From Silurus meridionalis (taxonomy: Eukaryota; Chordata; Actinopteri; Siluriformes; Siluridae), in the NCBI RefSeq assembly GCF_014805685.1, contig NC_060900.1, positions 10,089,666-10,153,665 on the forward strand: a stretch of 64,000 nt of DNA. The letters are read 5' to 3'. This document shows, piece by piece, positions 32,510 to 45,537 of the stretch (position 1 is the first letter of the stretch; every line of letters begins with the position of its first letter). A program made the position numbers and the translations under genes. The notes under the pieces were generated by a model. It had not been told where the DNA came from. It made no database searches and was given only the letters and a program-made list of their open reading frames with translations.

Positions 32510-34270
32510 CACATAGCCTAATAATCTGATATTAACGTGTCAGCTCAAATTGAATAAAAAAAAGAAATGCTATTAAAATATTCTAATAAGTAATTAATAT
32601 GTGAATACACTTCATAAACAGACTCCATACATATACTAACCCAGCTAAATATTTAACTAAAGAACAATTAACATTATATTATTGAGAAATCTTTTAAAAC
32701 ATCATAGATATGGCAAAGAACCTAATCATCCCATTTATTAGTTTAATAATCAATTAACTTGAGAGTCTTATGATGAGCAATTTTCAAATTGCAGGTCTGC
32801 TAGTGTGACCTGCAATACCTTTCCAACTATTATTACCAGTTAGAGATCACAGTTATTTCTTAATTTAAATTGTAAAATGAGATTTTACATATTCATGATC
32901 AAACTTTTCAACTTAACTTTTTTGTATACTTGTAAGCATTATTTTGGTGTAAAAAAAACAATGATTAGCCCAAAAATGTTGCTATGTGGATTTAAATAGG
33001 CAAATACCTAAAAATAAGACCCTGTCTCCAGATTATTGTTGTAATTAATGTTAAATATATGGGATATAATATGTGACTGTGGAAAATATATGTTTATGGG
33101 ACAATTTAGTGGTCTGCATTAAGCAAATTACTGGACTTGGATTAAAAACTATCCAATGTATTGTTAGCTGGATAGATAATCAATTGGTAAATTTTCAAAG
33201 AAATTACAGACTGGTTAGAATTCCAGTTCATAATGCAAGAAAATAAAAAGCAACCCTGGATGAAAATAAACGGTATGAAGTTGCATAAAATTGATGAAAC
33301 AGTGCCATGATGAACACACACCATGAACATAGCTAAAGACAAAGCTCTCTCAGACAAACACACACATACAGTATCCTTATTTACAATAAAAGCATTTGTG
33401 CTAGAATTCTGTAATGTAAAAATTTCACTCACCTTTTACACTGTTTATCTTTGTGTAAACTGAAATATGACAGTAAGTCTAATTTAGCCTTTATATAATC
33501 TAAACCTACATTTGACTTTGGCTTTTTCTTTTTCTTTCTAGTGTGAAAGAATGAGAGCACAAAACCAAAGAACTTGATGTAGAAATGCAAAGTCTATGCA
33601 TTCTATGCAAACACGAAGACATGCTGATTTTGTGGTTAGGAAAACCCTGGCTAGTCCATGTACTGGTCATGTCAATGTATGCTCATTTTGTTGGGAACAC
33701 TCACCGAATTAGATAATCGAGTGTTCATCAGTTTTTCCTGTGCTGTAGAGTTTCTTACCTCAATAGCTAACAACAGGATAAATTAGCATGTAAGCCAACA
33801 ACAATAGTGCTTGCAACCAACAGGGCAGCAAACACTATATACACATTAACTTTAGCAGGAAATCAGGTAAAACATGAAACATGATACATTTGATTATCCC
33901 CATTCAAAATTTAAGTATACATGTATTTAGTTTCAACTTGTTTTACAAGTGGGTGCAGATGGGCCTGAAGTGTCATCAGAAATAAAAAAAAATATTCCTC
34001 AAAAATATCATCAAAAATATTCCTGTTCATCCTTTTCATGTAAAAATGAAAGATGTCAGTTTAATGTCAACAGAACAAGAAGCTCTGTTTTGTTTTAAAA
34101 CATGCCACCTTGGTTTCCTACCACATGTTTTCTGATTACTTGCACCTGCTTTATATTTGTGCATTTAAATCCCCATGTGTCTTTGTTGAAAAGCATTGTT
34201 CAGGACTGACAGCCTGTCATTACTAAACCATTGTTTTATGTTGTGCAACTCTCAAATTCCATGACCTCAG
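32510..34270. other. AT-rich stretch with an unassigned dispersed repeat
   Basis: Most of it shows nothing. 33575-33710 (AATGCAAAGTCTATGCATTC...GGAAAACCCTGGCT) repeats 30870-30985. 33735-33860 is the reverse complement of 32170-32290. No coding sequence is supported, including the minus frame at 33142-33432. Confidence 0.4.
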
Positions 34271-34280
34271 TCTTAAATTG

Positions 34281-34345
<65 letters not shown>
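34281..34345. repeat. AT microsatellite
   Basis: About 32 AT units. Confidence 0.95.
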
Positions 34346-34348
<3 letters not shown>

Positions 34349-34389
34349 CTCATAAATGTATGTATTTCATTTAGATAAGCCCAGTTATT

Positions 34390-34830
34390 CAATTGAATTC
34401 AGTTTTATTTGTATAGCGCTTTTACCAATGCACATTGTCTCAAAGCAGCTGAAGTTGGAATGTATATGTTTAGTGCTTATACATTTGTTCAATGGTGACT
34501 CTGGCAAGAAAAACTCCATGAGACAGTATGAGGAAGAAATCTTGAGAGGAACCAGAATCAAAAGGAAACCTGTCCTCATCTGAGTGGCATCAAATGTACA
34601 TTACAGTTCCAATAATGTTAAAGTGTGCAGTTCAGTGATGGGTGCTCAAAAGCAGAACTGTTCATGCTAACTGTGGTCTTGAGCCATTCTTTATCAATTA
34701 CAGTCCAAATCCATCCTCAAAGTTCTTGAGTTGCTCAGTAACATCATGGATTAGAGATAATATCGTGAGAATATCACCCCGTTGTTTCGAATTGCAGGAA
34801 AAGTCTGCAGGAGTGAGTAAGTAGAGAGAT
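34390..34830 (-). mobile_element. L2-type LINE 3' UTR fragment
   Basis: The plus strand begins AATTCAGTTTTATTTGTATAGC, the complement of the L2 3' tail (GCTATACAAATAAAACTGAA), and contains CATTGTCTCAAAGCAGCTG and TTGAGAGGAACCAGAATCAA. The copy is in reverse orientation relative to those at 15.2 and 38.3 kb. Confidence 0.7.
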
Positions 34831-34844
34831 AGAAACTATACTCT

Positions 34845-35789
34845 CACTTTGTCCCCAAAACATCCTACATGTGTTGTCCCTCTAATAAACACATTTTTAA
34901 TTCTGTCCATCTTCGTCACTCCCAATGAAAACCTCAGCATCTTCAGCTCTGCCACCTCCAGCTCAACCATACAACATTGCAGGTTTTACCACAGTCCTAT
35001 AAACTTTCCTTTTTACTTTTGCAGACACCCTTCTGTCACAAATCACTCCCGCCACTCTTCTCTACCCATTCCAGCCTTCCTGCACACTTTTCTTCACTTC
35101 TCCAACACACTCTCCATTACTTTGTACTGTTGACCCGAGGTACCTGAACTCCTCCATCTTCTCCACCTCTTCATCCTGCAACTGCACCACTCCACTGTGC
35201 TCAATCTAATTCACACACATGTACTCTGTCTTACTCTTTCTGACATTCATTACCCTCCTCTCCAGTGTCTACCTCCATATCTCCAGGCTCTTGTAAACCT
35301 GCTCCCTACTCTTACCACAAAAAAGGTTTTCACTATTTTTTTTTTCTTTCAGTCTTCACTCCCCAAAGCCATCCTACAGACCACCATCCAATGCTATCTA
35401 GCTACACTGTCCCTTGCCAACACCTTATAGTCTCCAATATCTTTTAGGTTGCATCTTCTGCATAGAATATAGTCTACCTGTATGCATCTTTCTTCACTCT
35501 TATATGTCACCCTATGTGCCTCCTTCATCTTAAAACAAGTATTCACCACTGCCATTTCCATCCTTTTAGCAAAATCTACCACCATCTGCCCTTCCACATT
35601 TCACTCCTTAAGTCCATACCTACCCATCACCTCCTCATCACCTCTGTTCCCTTCACCAACATGCCTATTAAAGTTTGCCCCAATCACCAATAGTTCATTC
35701 CTAGGTACACGTTCTACCACTTCATCTAACTCACTCCAGAATTTTTCCTTCTCCATCTCACAACCCACATGTGGAGTGTGCTGTAGCAC
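34845..35789 (-). mobile_element. RTE-type LINE copy with internal deletion
   Basis: 34845-35320 matches the end of the reverse transcriptase ORF (complement of LEVAELKMLRF region, TVVKPAM, KVYR). At about 35330 it jumps to the endonuclease (35345-35789), so most of the RT is missing. Endonuclease frames: 35597-35394 (MEGQMVVDFAKRMEMAVVNT, CIQVDYILCRRCNLKDIGDY) and 35789-35601 (KFWSELDEVVERVPRNELLV, IGANFNRHVGEGNRGDEEVM). The catalytic Asp of GADFN is Asn here (GANFN). Confidence 0.7.
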
Positions 35790-36096
35790 TACCGGGAATC
35801 TACTCTCTTATAGTAAGGTAGGATTCTAACTTTGTATATCTACTTAACTCAGTTGATTCTAGAGTGTTGGTCTGTTCTTATTAGTTCTGTCCGGTGATTA
35901 AAAGTGAAAAAACTGAAAGTGTAGTTTCAGTCTCACTTGAGGTGTGAATTGTGGGCAGGGCTTACTTACTTATATTGAAGGTGTAACCAGCTCAATTTTC
36001 AGTGTGCTGTAGCTCTATCATGAATCTACTCTCTTCTGGTAAGGTAGGATTTTAACTTTTGCATATCTACTTAACTCAGTTGATTCTTGAGTGTCA

Positions 36097-36098
<2 letters not shown>
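35776..36098 (+). repeat. Direct repeat pair of about 95 bp (35776-35870 and 36002-36096)
   Basis: Both copies run GTGTGCTGTAGC...GAATCTACTCTCTT...GTAAGGTAGGATT...ATATCTACTTAACTCAGTTG, with a few differences. Between them are about 130 unique bases. The second copy abuts the Tc1 element at about 36097. Family not recognised. Confidence 0.7.
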
Positions 36099-37352
<1,254 letters not shown>

Positions 37353-37354
37353 TA

Positions 37355-38858
37355 TCTTCATGGATGAGTGCTCATCAACTAAAACTCAAACCCAGCAAAA
37401 CAGAGCTGCTGGCCATCCCAGGTGATTCATCTCCAGGTCAAGATCTCCAAATAACTCTTCATGAATCTCTGCTCTTCTCTTCAGCCACTGCTCGTAACCT
37501 TGGGGTAACTATGGACAATGAACTGTCCTTCTTCCCACATGTCGCTAATATGATTATCGTTCCTGTCGATTTCTTCTCTACAACATCCGAAGGATTCTAC
37601 CATTTCTGTCCACACAGGCTGCCCAGGTGCTTGTTCAGTCTCTTGTCATCTCAAGACTCGACTACTGCAACTCTCAGCTGGCAGGTCTTCCCATGAATGC
37701 TATTCGTCCACTGCAAATGATCCAAAACGCAGCTGCGCGACTTGTATTCAATCTGCCCAAGTTCTCCCAGACCACCCCACTGCTGTGCTTCCTTCACTGG
37801 CTTCCAGTAGCTGCACGTATTAGATTTAAAACACTGATGCTTGCCTATAAGGCCAAAAATGGACCAGTGCTATCTTTTCTTTAGAGACCTCATCACATCT
37901 TGCACTGCACCATGCTGTCTGAGATCCTCCATCACTGCTCGACTGGTACCACCTTCTCTTAGAATGAGAGGCTAGTATACTTAAAGGCTCTTTTCTGTTC
38001 TGGCACCGAGGTGGTGGAATTAACTTCCCCTAGATTTCCATACAGCGGAGTCCCTGGCTATCTTCTAGCGACGGTTGAAGACTTACCTCTTCCTGAAACA
38101 CTTAAATTAGCACTTTTTTAAGTTTGCTTTGTAGAATTCAAGAGTTATATTTATATGAAGTTTGTAATTTTGCATACCAGTGTAGATTTATTCATTGCTA
38201 GAGACTCAAAGCACTTTTGTACATCGCTCGGGATAAGGGCGTCTGCACAACTGCACAGTGTCCTTAACTTTTATACAACAATAAGGACACATAATAATCC
38301 ATATCCTTCTCTTCCTGTCACCCCTAATCTCTTTCTCTCTCGGTTAAGTTAAACATGCTCCTAAGGATCTAGTGATCACTGTTCCTGCCCCTCTTCCCTC
38401 CTCGGATCTACCCACTTCGTCCCAGCCTGCCTCTGGATTGTGTTCTCTTTGATTCAAGGCCACTCTGTGCAGCTGGGGATGAGTAAGAACAGAAGCTTTA
38501 AGGATGGATTTGGACTGTAGTAAATGTCAACAGTCTGCTCAGGACTACAGTTTGCTTTTGATCACCATCACTGCACCCCACAACATAGTTTATCTGTAAT
38601 AAATGGACATTCAGTACAACCCAGTTGAGGATGGGTTCCCCTTTCGAGTCCGGTTCCTCTCAAGCTTTCTTTTTTATGCCATCTTGGGAGTTTTTCCTTG
38701 CCACAGTCGCCACCGGCTCGCTCATCGGGGACAAACTTACACTTATAAAGAACGTCTTATTCATTTTTATCACCACATTATCTGTGTAATGCTGATTTGA
38801 GACAATGTTCATTGTTATAAGTGCTATACAAATAAAAAACTAATCACTAATCAAATCA
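37355..38858 (+). mobile_element. L2-type LINE, end of RT ORF and complete 3' UTR
   Basis: Plus-strand frames: WMSAHQLKLKPSKTELLAIP, TARNLGVTMDNELSF (37360-37530), then LVQSLVISRLDYCNSQLAGL, PLQMIQNAAARLVFNLPKFS and LHWLPVAARIRFKTLMLAYK (37627-37884). This is the conserved tail of L2 reverse transcriptases. The 3' UTR 37900-38858 ends with GATTTGAGACAATGTTC and AAGTGCTATACAAATAAAAA. It starts directly after the TA at the Tc1 end. Confidence 0.75.
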
Positions 38859-38904
38859 GTAATCTTTTGTTGTTATTTTACCACTTTAACTAGCTATGGC
38901 AAGG

Positions 38905-39103
38905 GGATGCCTTTTTAAACATTGCATTCCACATTTAGTCCCAATTTGCACTTATATTTCCCTCCACTCTTCTTGGAAAATGTTCCACTTCATTAGTGTG
39001 CTTGTCGACATTTGTGTTCATCAGCCACACGAGTGTTAGTAAAGTCAGGTACTGATGTAGGGTGAGGAGACAAGGGGTGCAGTCAGTGTCAATTCATCCC
39101 AAA
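38905..39103. mobile_element. Tc1-like MITE, left part
   Basis: Matches 15960-16140 closely (TTATATTTCCCTCCACTCTTC..., ...CAGTCAGTGTCAATTCATCC). The repeat is interrupted at 39103 by the LINE. Its continuation GCAGGCCACTCAAGATCTTC is at 48457. Confidence 0.6.
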
Positions 39104-39108
39104 GAAGT

Positions 39109-41774
39109 ATGCTTCAAGATGGCGTCTCTCCTCAGATTTTAGCTAAGCTAAGGCTAAACCTGCATCAACCATCGATTCCAGGCGTCTTCCTTGCCAATGT
39201 ACGGTCTCTTGCTAATAAAATGGATGAGTTGCTGCTCCGGATATCATCACACAAACGGATTAAGGAATGTAATGTCATTATTTTTACGGAAACATGGCTC
39301 AACAACAACATTCCCAGCAGTGCCATTGAGCTCGGGGGTCGCAGTGTTTATCGGGCGGACAGGACGGCAGAGGACTCTGGAAAGCGCAGAGGTGGAGGTC
39401 TGTGCATTTATGTTAACAACTCATGGTGCACGGACTCTACTGTTACTGAAAGTCATTGCTCTGTTCATTTAGAGTATTTGATGATTAAGTGCAGACCCTT
39501 TTATTTACCGAGAGAATTCTCAGCCATTGTTGTGACTGCAGTGTACATTCCGCCGGATGCTAATGCTAAGCTAGCTATGGAGGAACTGCATGCAGCTATC
39601 AGCAAACAGCAGTCTGCACATCCTGAATGAGCTATCATTGTTGCTGGAGATTTCAACCACTCCAACCTGAAATCTGTTTTACCAAAATTTCACCGCAATG
39701 TCTCCTGCTCTACCAGAGGGGACAAAACACTGGACCAGGTGTACACAAACATACCTGGGGCATACACAGCCATTCCCCTCCCCCACTTAGGTCAGTCTGA
39801 TCACCTCTCTTTGTTCATGCTACCCAAATACACACCACTGATCAAACGTGTGAAACCAGCTCTGAGGACAGTAAAGGTATGGCCAGAGGGGGCCATTTCT
39901 TCTCTACAACAACAGTTTCAGGATACTGACTGGAACATGTTCGCTTCACAGGCCAAACTGAACTCTCACACAGACATGGACATTTACACATCATCTGTTT
40001 TGGACCATATTAACAAGTGCATTGACTGTCACTACCGTCAAAAACCCGTGAAATGCTTTCCTAACGAGAAGCCGTTGATGAACTCTGAAATCTGTCTCTT
40101 GTTGAAAGCAAGAGATGCTGCCTTTAAATCTGGCAGTGCAGAGGACTACAACAGAGCCAGGGCCAACCTGAAAAGGGGCATCAGGAAAGCAATGCTCACA
40201 TTCAAACTCCACATAGAAGATCACTTCCACAACTCTGACCCCAGACGCATGTGGAAAGGCATCCAGTCAATCACAGACTACAAACCTACAGCTCAAATAA
40301 CCAGCAGTGCCTTCCAACCGAACGAACTTAATCACTTTTTTGCTCGTTTTGACCAAAACACAGGACATTTTACAACAACCACAGACTCTTCTACTGCTTA
40401 CAGCCCACTTTCACTCTCAACAACGGACGTCTATTCAGTGTTTAGCAGAGTGGATGCACGCAAGGAAGCTGGCCCTGATTGCATACCGGGACGTGTTCTC
40501 AGAGCATGCGCTGGACAACTGGCACAGGTTTTACTGACATTTTCAACCTGTCACTGGCCCAAGCCACGGTACCAACATGCCTGAAGACCACTACTATCAT
40601 ACCAGTGCCTAAGCACTCAGCTGCTAAATGCCTGAATGACTTTCGCCCGGTTGCACTCAACCCTATTGCTATGAAGTGCTTTGAGAAACTGATCCTGAAT
40701 CACCTCACTGCGGGCCTACCACCTACACTGGACCATACCAGTTTGCCTATCGCCCGAACAGGTCAACTGAGGATGCAGTTTCTACAGCTCTTCATTCTGC
40801 TCTCACTCACCTGGATAAAAGCAACACATACATCAGAATGCTGTTCATTGACTTTAGCTCTGCATTCAATACAGTCCTCCCCACTGTACTGATCACTAAG
40901 CTCAGTGAACTGGGTATCTGCACCTCCACTTGCAGATGGATTCTGGACTTTCTCACCAACAGACCTCAATCTGTCAGGTTGGGAAACCAGGTATCCTCAA
41001 CCCTTATTCTGAACACTGGCATACCGCAGGGCTGTGTTCTGAGCCCACTGCTCTACTCCCTGTTCACCCACGATTGTGCTCCTCTGTATAACTCCAACAT
41101 CTTTATCAAGTATGCAGATGACATCACCGTGGTCGGCCCAATCGAAAACAACGACGAATCGGCCTACAGGGAAGAGATCCGTAATCTGGCAGCATGGTGT
41201 GCCACCAACAACCTGACTCTCAATGCCACAAAGACCAAAGAGCTCATTGTGGACTTCTGGAAATCCAACAGCGGGAGACATCTACCAGTCAACATCAATG
41301 GAACTAGATGTAGAGCGAGTCTCCAGCTTTAAGTTCCTGGGAGTTCACATCTCTGAGGATCTGTCCTGGCAGCAGAATAAGTCAGCTCTGGTAAAAAAAG
41401 CATAACAACGCCTGTACTTCTTGAGAAGTCTCAAGAAATCTCATCTGTCCCCGGGGATTTTAACGAGTTTCTACCGCTGCATCATTGAGAGCATCCTGAC
41501 CAACTCCATCACTGTATGGTACGGAGGCTCCACTGTGTGTGAACGTAAAGCACTGCAAAGGGTGGTCAAAACCGCCCAACGCATCACTAGCACCCAACTA
41601 CCTGCCATTGAACACCTTCACCACAGCAGATATCTGCGCAGAGCTCACAACATTATCAAGGACTCTTCACATCCCAGTCATAAACTGTTTAACCTCCTTC
41701 CATCAAGAAGGAGATACAGGAACTTACGAGCAGGTTCAGGGACAGCTTTTTTCCATCCACTATCACATTACTGA
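39109..41774 (+). pseudogene. LINE endonuclease/reverse transcriptase ORF, frameshifted
   Basis: The endonuclease at 39109-39740 reads VFLANVRSLANKMDELLLRI, VIIFTETWLNN, RRGGGLCIYVNN, then an in-frame TGA (39628) just before AIIVAGDFNHSNL. Then LDQVYTNIPGAY and LPHLGQSDHLSLFMLP. The RT follows in frames 1, 0, 2 and 0: [93 protein letters not shown] (YADD intact), [17 protein letters not shown], and a C-terminal AIEHLHHSRYLRRAHNIIKD. At least three frameshifts and one stop. It would copy the element by target-primed reverse transcription. Confidence 0.8.
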
Positions 41775-41991
41775 ACTCTACACTACACCGCTAAATCACT
41801 ACAAAACAAACACATACAAAAGACTGTATATAACCTCTGTACAATACATGTACATACTACATAGTATATCTTTTTCACTCCTCAGTACATCTGCACTTTT
41901 TATATCTGTATGTATCTTTATCATTACTGTACATTCTGCCCAACATTTCACATTCATTTGTGTATATAATGTATGTGTATATATTTTTATA

Positions 41992-41997
<6 letters not shown>

Positions 41998-42060
<63 letters not shown>
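41998..42060. repeat. AT microsatellite at the LINE-DIRS junction
   Basis: About 30 TA units directly before the first DIRS bases. The DIRS gag frame runs open through it, which produces a false YIYIYI N-terminus. Confidence 0.95.
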
Positions 42061-42061
<1 letters not shown>

Positions 42062-42062
<1 letters not shown>

Positions 42063-43822
42063 TGTGCTTAGGAGTTCGGCACGCTCAAACCGTGCTCGCT
42101 AACCCCGAGTGCTGCCCGCACTGCGCTCTTTTCCCGTCAAGGGTTGGAGAGCGCCGCCTGCGAGTCGCGGCCACGAATAAGGGACACCCGTGTCTCTCTC
42201 CACTGCCCGCGGAGAGGGACGAGGCTGCTTCGCAAGCACAGTGCAGCTGGGGAGAGTTTATGGACGAGGTTTCTCCTGTCCTTCCTTCACTCTTCGAATC
42301 ACACTCTCTGCTGGATAACAAGGGTGTGGAAGAGAAAGATGATGAGGTCGCTCATTTTTTGGAGGAAGATTTGGAGGACGATGAGGAGGATGCTATCCTC
42401 CCTCCTGATCTTCTCTCCAGGCCTGGAAGTGCTACGGGCCCTTCCCCCTTGCCAGGTAAGCTGGACCTCGTGGAGGTGTGTAGGAGAGCAGCCAAAAAAC
42501 TTTCTATCGAATGGCCGTCTCAGCAGGTGCATTCCGACGCTGAGAGGGATTTATATGACGGGAAGAGGCTGCCATCGCGCACTTCCCCAGTTAAGCAGCT
42601 GATTCCTGCTGTACCAGCGTGTGTCACGGAAATGCGTCGTTTTTGGGACAAACCCTTCTCGCATAGAGTGCCCGTTAAGGGTTTCTCTAGACTGGAGGTG
42701 CACAATATGGAGGCTTTGGGGATGTACAACCCCTCAGAGCTGTCGGTGGCTAGCCACCTCCACCCAAATCGACAAGCTGCTCTATCCTCCTCCTCCCCTT
42801 CTCTGCCAGGACGTACAGAAAGGCTGTCCACCTCCCTTTTTCAGAAGATCTACCGCTCCTCAGCCCTGGTGGTTAGAGCTCTGAATGCCACCTCCATGCT
42901 CACGGCTTACCAGGCAGAGCTCATGGAAGAGATGGGGAGGCAGATTGATGCTGGGTCACCAGATTCAACCTTGTGGGAAGAAATCTGCGTCATTGCAGAT
43001 CTCAACCTGCGTTCCTCTAGGGGTGCGGTCCAGAGCTGCGGCCGCAGCATGGGCCTCGCTGTGGTGGGCGAAAGGGCCCTGTGGTTGGGTTTGACGGGCT
43101 TATCGGAGAGGGAGAAGGTGGAGTTCCTTGATGCCCCGATAGAGCCAAAAGCCCTTTTCGGGGCTGCGGTGGCGAATATGCGCTAGCAATGCGACCTTCG
43201 CAAGAAGGATGGTGAAGCGTTTGAGGCATGCCTCCCAAGAAAGCCTCCTGCTCGCCCTCCCCAACCCGCACGTTCATATTTCGCCCCTGCATCCAGAGAG
43301 AGACAGCCTGGTTTCAGGGCTCCTAGGCAACCCCCACCCCAGCAGTCAATGCACGGGGAGGCTCGCCAGAAACAGCCCAGCCCAGGAACAAGACCTCTTT
43401 TGCAGCGGCAGCTGCTAGGCATCACCCAGCGGACCCTCAGGGCGGGAAGAAAAGGAGGGCGACCTAGCCTGTGGTCTGATTTTGGGTCAAAAGAGAGGTG
43501 GCAGCACTCTCTGAGTTTCTGTAGCACCCCTCGACTCATCTCAGGAGTCTTGTCCTCCCCCTCCAGCGAAAAGGCGTTGGGGAGCGTTTCAAAGACTGTG
43601 TTTGACGAACGAAATTTCTCCGGTTGGAGTGTTGGCACCAGTTCCCCCAGTGCCCGGAAAGTTACTTCTCCCCTCTCCACCCACGGGGTTATGCAAGAGA
43701 GAGAGCAGAATGTTCCATGTTCGTCCAAATTTATTAAAGATTTGTTCTGTGCATCCAGGCAGTGGGCCGAGGGCACAGACGTGTGTGATAAAGAGAAAAG
43801 TAAAAAAAACCACACACAATAA
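42062..43822 (+). pseudogene. gag: DIRS Gag, one in-frame stop
   Basis: One frame runs from the AT repeat to 43822, broken only by TAG at 43184-43186 (MR, stop, QCDLRKKDGEAF). It starts inside a zinc-knuckle-like motif, VCLGVRHAQ...ECCPHCALFPSRV (about 42062-42140), typical of DIRS Gag. An acidic stretch EEDLEDDEEDAILPPDLL and conserved DKPFSHRVPVKGFSRL, YQAELMEEMGRQI and LNLRSSRGAVQSCGRSMG follow. After the stop a basic, proline-rich tail continues. N-terminus lost by truncation. Confidence 0.75.
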
Positions 43823-43864
43823 AAAAACTCGAACCAGAGTTGCAACCCCCGGCTCCGCCGCCAG

Positions 43865-44856
43865 ATGGTGCCACCGCACCATCTGTCAGCGAGAGCCACA
43901 GAGTCCTGCTCTCTGCTCGCGGAGAGTTGGCACGCATGCGCAGTTCATCATTGGGTGTATTCCACAATACAGCGGGAATATCGCCTGCAATTTGCCGTGA
44001 GACCACCGCTTTTCAGCGGCTTGATTTGGTCGACAGCAGAGGGCGAATCTGCTCAGGTTTTGGAGGACGAAATAACCTCCTTACTGAGCAAAGGGGTAAT
44101 TTGATCGGTGCCGCGAGAGGACAGCCAGCTCGGCTTTTACTCCCGGTACTTTGTCGTTCCCAAGAAAGGGGGGGGGGGTCTCCGTCCCATTCTGGATTTA
44201 CGGAACCTCAACAAACACCTCAGAAAGTACAAGTTCAAGATGCTCACTTTGAAAGCTTTGTACAGTGTTATTCGTCCCAGAGACTGGTTTACGTCAGTGG
44301 ATCTGAAGGACGCGTATTACCACATAAGCATTTATCCAGCACACAGGAAATTCCTACGCTTTGCCTATCAGGGCACAGCCTACGAATATTTGGCGGTTCT
44401 GTTCGGGCTAGCTCTAGCTCCACGGATCTTTACCAAGTGTGTCGAAGCTGCACTGTCACCGCTGAGAGCATCGGGTCTCAGAGTGTCAGCGATTTGACGA
44501 TCTCCTCCTCTGCGCTCCGTCCACGGCAGCAAGCGGAGGTGGATACGAGTGTGCTTCTGTCTCACCTGACTGGCTTGGGTTTCAGGATAAACGAGACAAA
44601 GAGCTGCTTGGTGCCCACACAGGAAATAATATACCTGGGTCTCAGATTGAACTCAGACCTGTATCAGGCTTTTCTATCGAAAGAGCGCATCAGGTCGGTT
44701 CGCAGTTGTCTCTCTCTTTTCCAGAGAGGAAGGAAAGTTCCATTCAGACTCTGTTTACGCCTGCTGGGGCTGATGGCTTCGGCAGTGTCTGTCATACCGT
44801 TGGGACTGTTGCGAATGAGAGAGTTTCAATGCTGGGTTACGGCACAGCGCTTATGT
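43865..44856 (+). pseudogene. DIRS reverse transcriptase, broken at the catalytic YxDD
   Basis: Frame 2 gives YRLQFAVRPPLFSGLIWSTA and LEDEITSLLSKGVI to a TGA at 44102. It then gives FYSRYFVVPKKGGGGLRPIL, DLRNLNKHLRKYKFKMLTLK, DWFTSVDLKDAYYHISIYPA (first Asp motif) and FGLALAPRIFTKCVEAALSP. The YLDD site near 44492-44503 is hit by small deletions: the bases read CGATTTGACGATCTC, leaving FDDLLLC in a third frame. The tail in frame 1 reads TSVLLSHLTGLGFRINETKS, YLGLRLNSDLYQAFLSKERI, LCLRLLGLMASAVSVIPLGL. It ends at the retroviral LTR insertion. Confidence 0.8.
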
Positions 44857-45300
44857 TGAAATGTATTCTTTAGTAGCCTTGGCGAACCTTCCTATCTTGA
44901 CCTTCTTGGAGACAGGATGCTCCTGTCTTTGCTGACCTGTACATTTTGTGCTATCGCGTGACGTGACAGGATGTTAGAAGACCAAGGGCGTTCAGTTAGA
45001 AGATAGCTATAAGCACATCCTGTTCCCTTTTCTTACGCACATATGTTTCTGACCCCTATCTCTGTCAACACACGATAACTCTGTCCGTGTCGCAATGACC
45101 TCCCCGCCTTTCCTACGCACTATGGCTTGGACTGATGTGTACATATACCCTGCTTTGCAGCCCAGTTCTCTGAGCAGTGGTATTGAATAAACCAGACTTG
45201 CTTTTAATCGTGTGGGTTGTTCTTTCATTGCTCCGGAGTGCTCCTAAGGCCTTGCAGAGAAGAGACACAGACGAGAGGGCAGGGGATCTTTCTTACAATT

Positions 45301-45318
45301 TGGTGACCCCGACGTGAT
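45301..45318 (+). promoter_or_regulatory. Primer-binding site, tRNA-Trp type
   Basis: Eighteen bases TGGTGACCCCGACGTGAT follow the LTR end by three bases. They would pair with the 3' CCA end of tRNA-Trp to prime minus-strand DNA synthesis. Confidence 0.8.
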
Positions 45319-45354
45319 ACTCTCGACCAGGTAAGACATGTTTGATTGACTACC

Positions 45355-45500
45355 TGGTTGGCAGTATTTGGACTAGGATATCTCCTTCAGGGGAAGGTAG
45401 ACCTCAGTATTGGTATTACTGAGCAGGTAAAGGATTAGGGTATTCCTGTATAGCCCCTGAAAGGAAGGAGGACCTCAGTATTATAGTTACTGGGCAGAGC
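45355..45500 (+). repeat. Two diverged tandem units in the retroviral leader
   Basis: Units of about 63-65 bp. Both contain CTTCAGGGGAAGG/CCTGAAAGGAAGG, GACCTCAGTATT and TTACTG(A/G)GCAG. The arrangement suggests a duplicated leader element; its function is unknown. Confidence 0.65.
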
Positions 45501-45537
45501 GCGCTGTAAAACAAAAAGAAAAATATTCTCTCTGTGT

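Larger units (their letters stand above)
44857..45532 (+). mobile_element. Retrovirus-like LTR, tRNA-Trp-type primer-binding site and leader, no body
   Basis: A 441-bp LTR (44857-45297) has TG...CA ends, a TATA-like ACATATACC (about 45139) and AATAAA (about 45187). Three bases on is TGGTGACCCCGACGTGAT (45301-45318), the complement of the 3' end of vertebrate tRNA-Trp, as used by avian alpharetroviruses. About 214 leader bases follow, with a duplicated unit (see separate entry). No gag, pol, env or 3' LTR is present. DIRS coding sequence resumes at 45538 in register with where it stopped (QRLC | PKRHLNRKVM). Flanks TATGT (44852-44856) and TGTGT (45533-45537) may be a mutated target duplication. 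Confidence 0.75.

Noticed and set aside
33142..33432. Minus-strand frame of 96 codons
   Set aside because: No conserved motif, no splice or promoter support, AT-rich setting.
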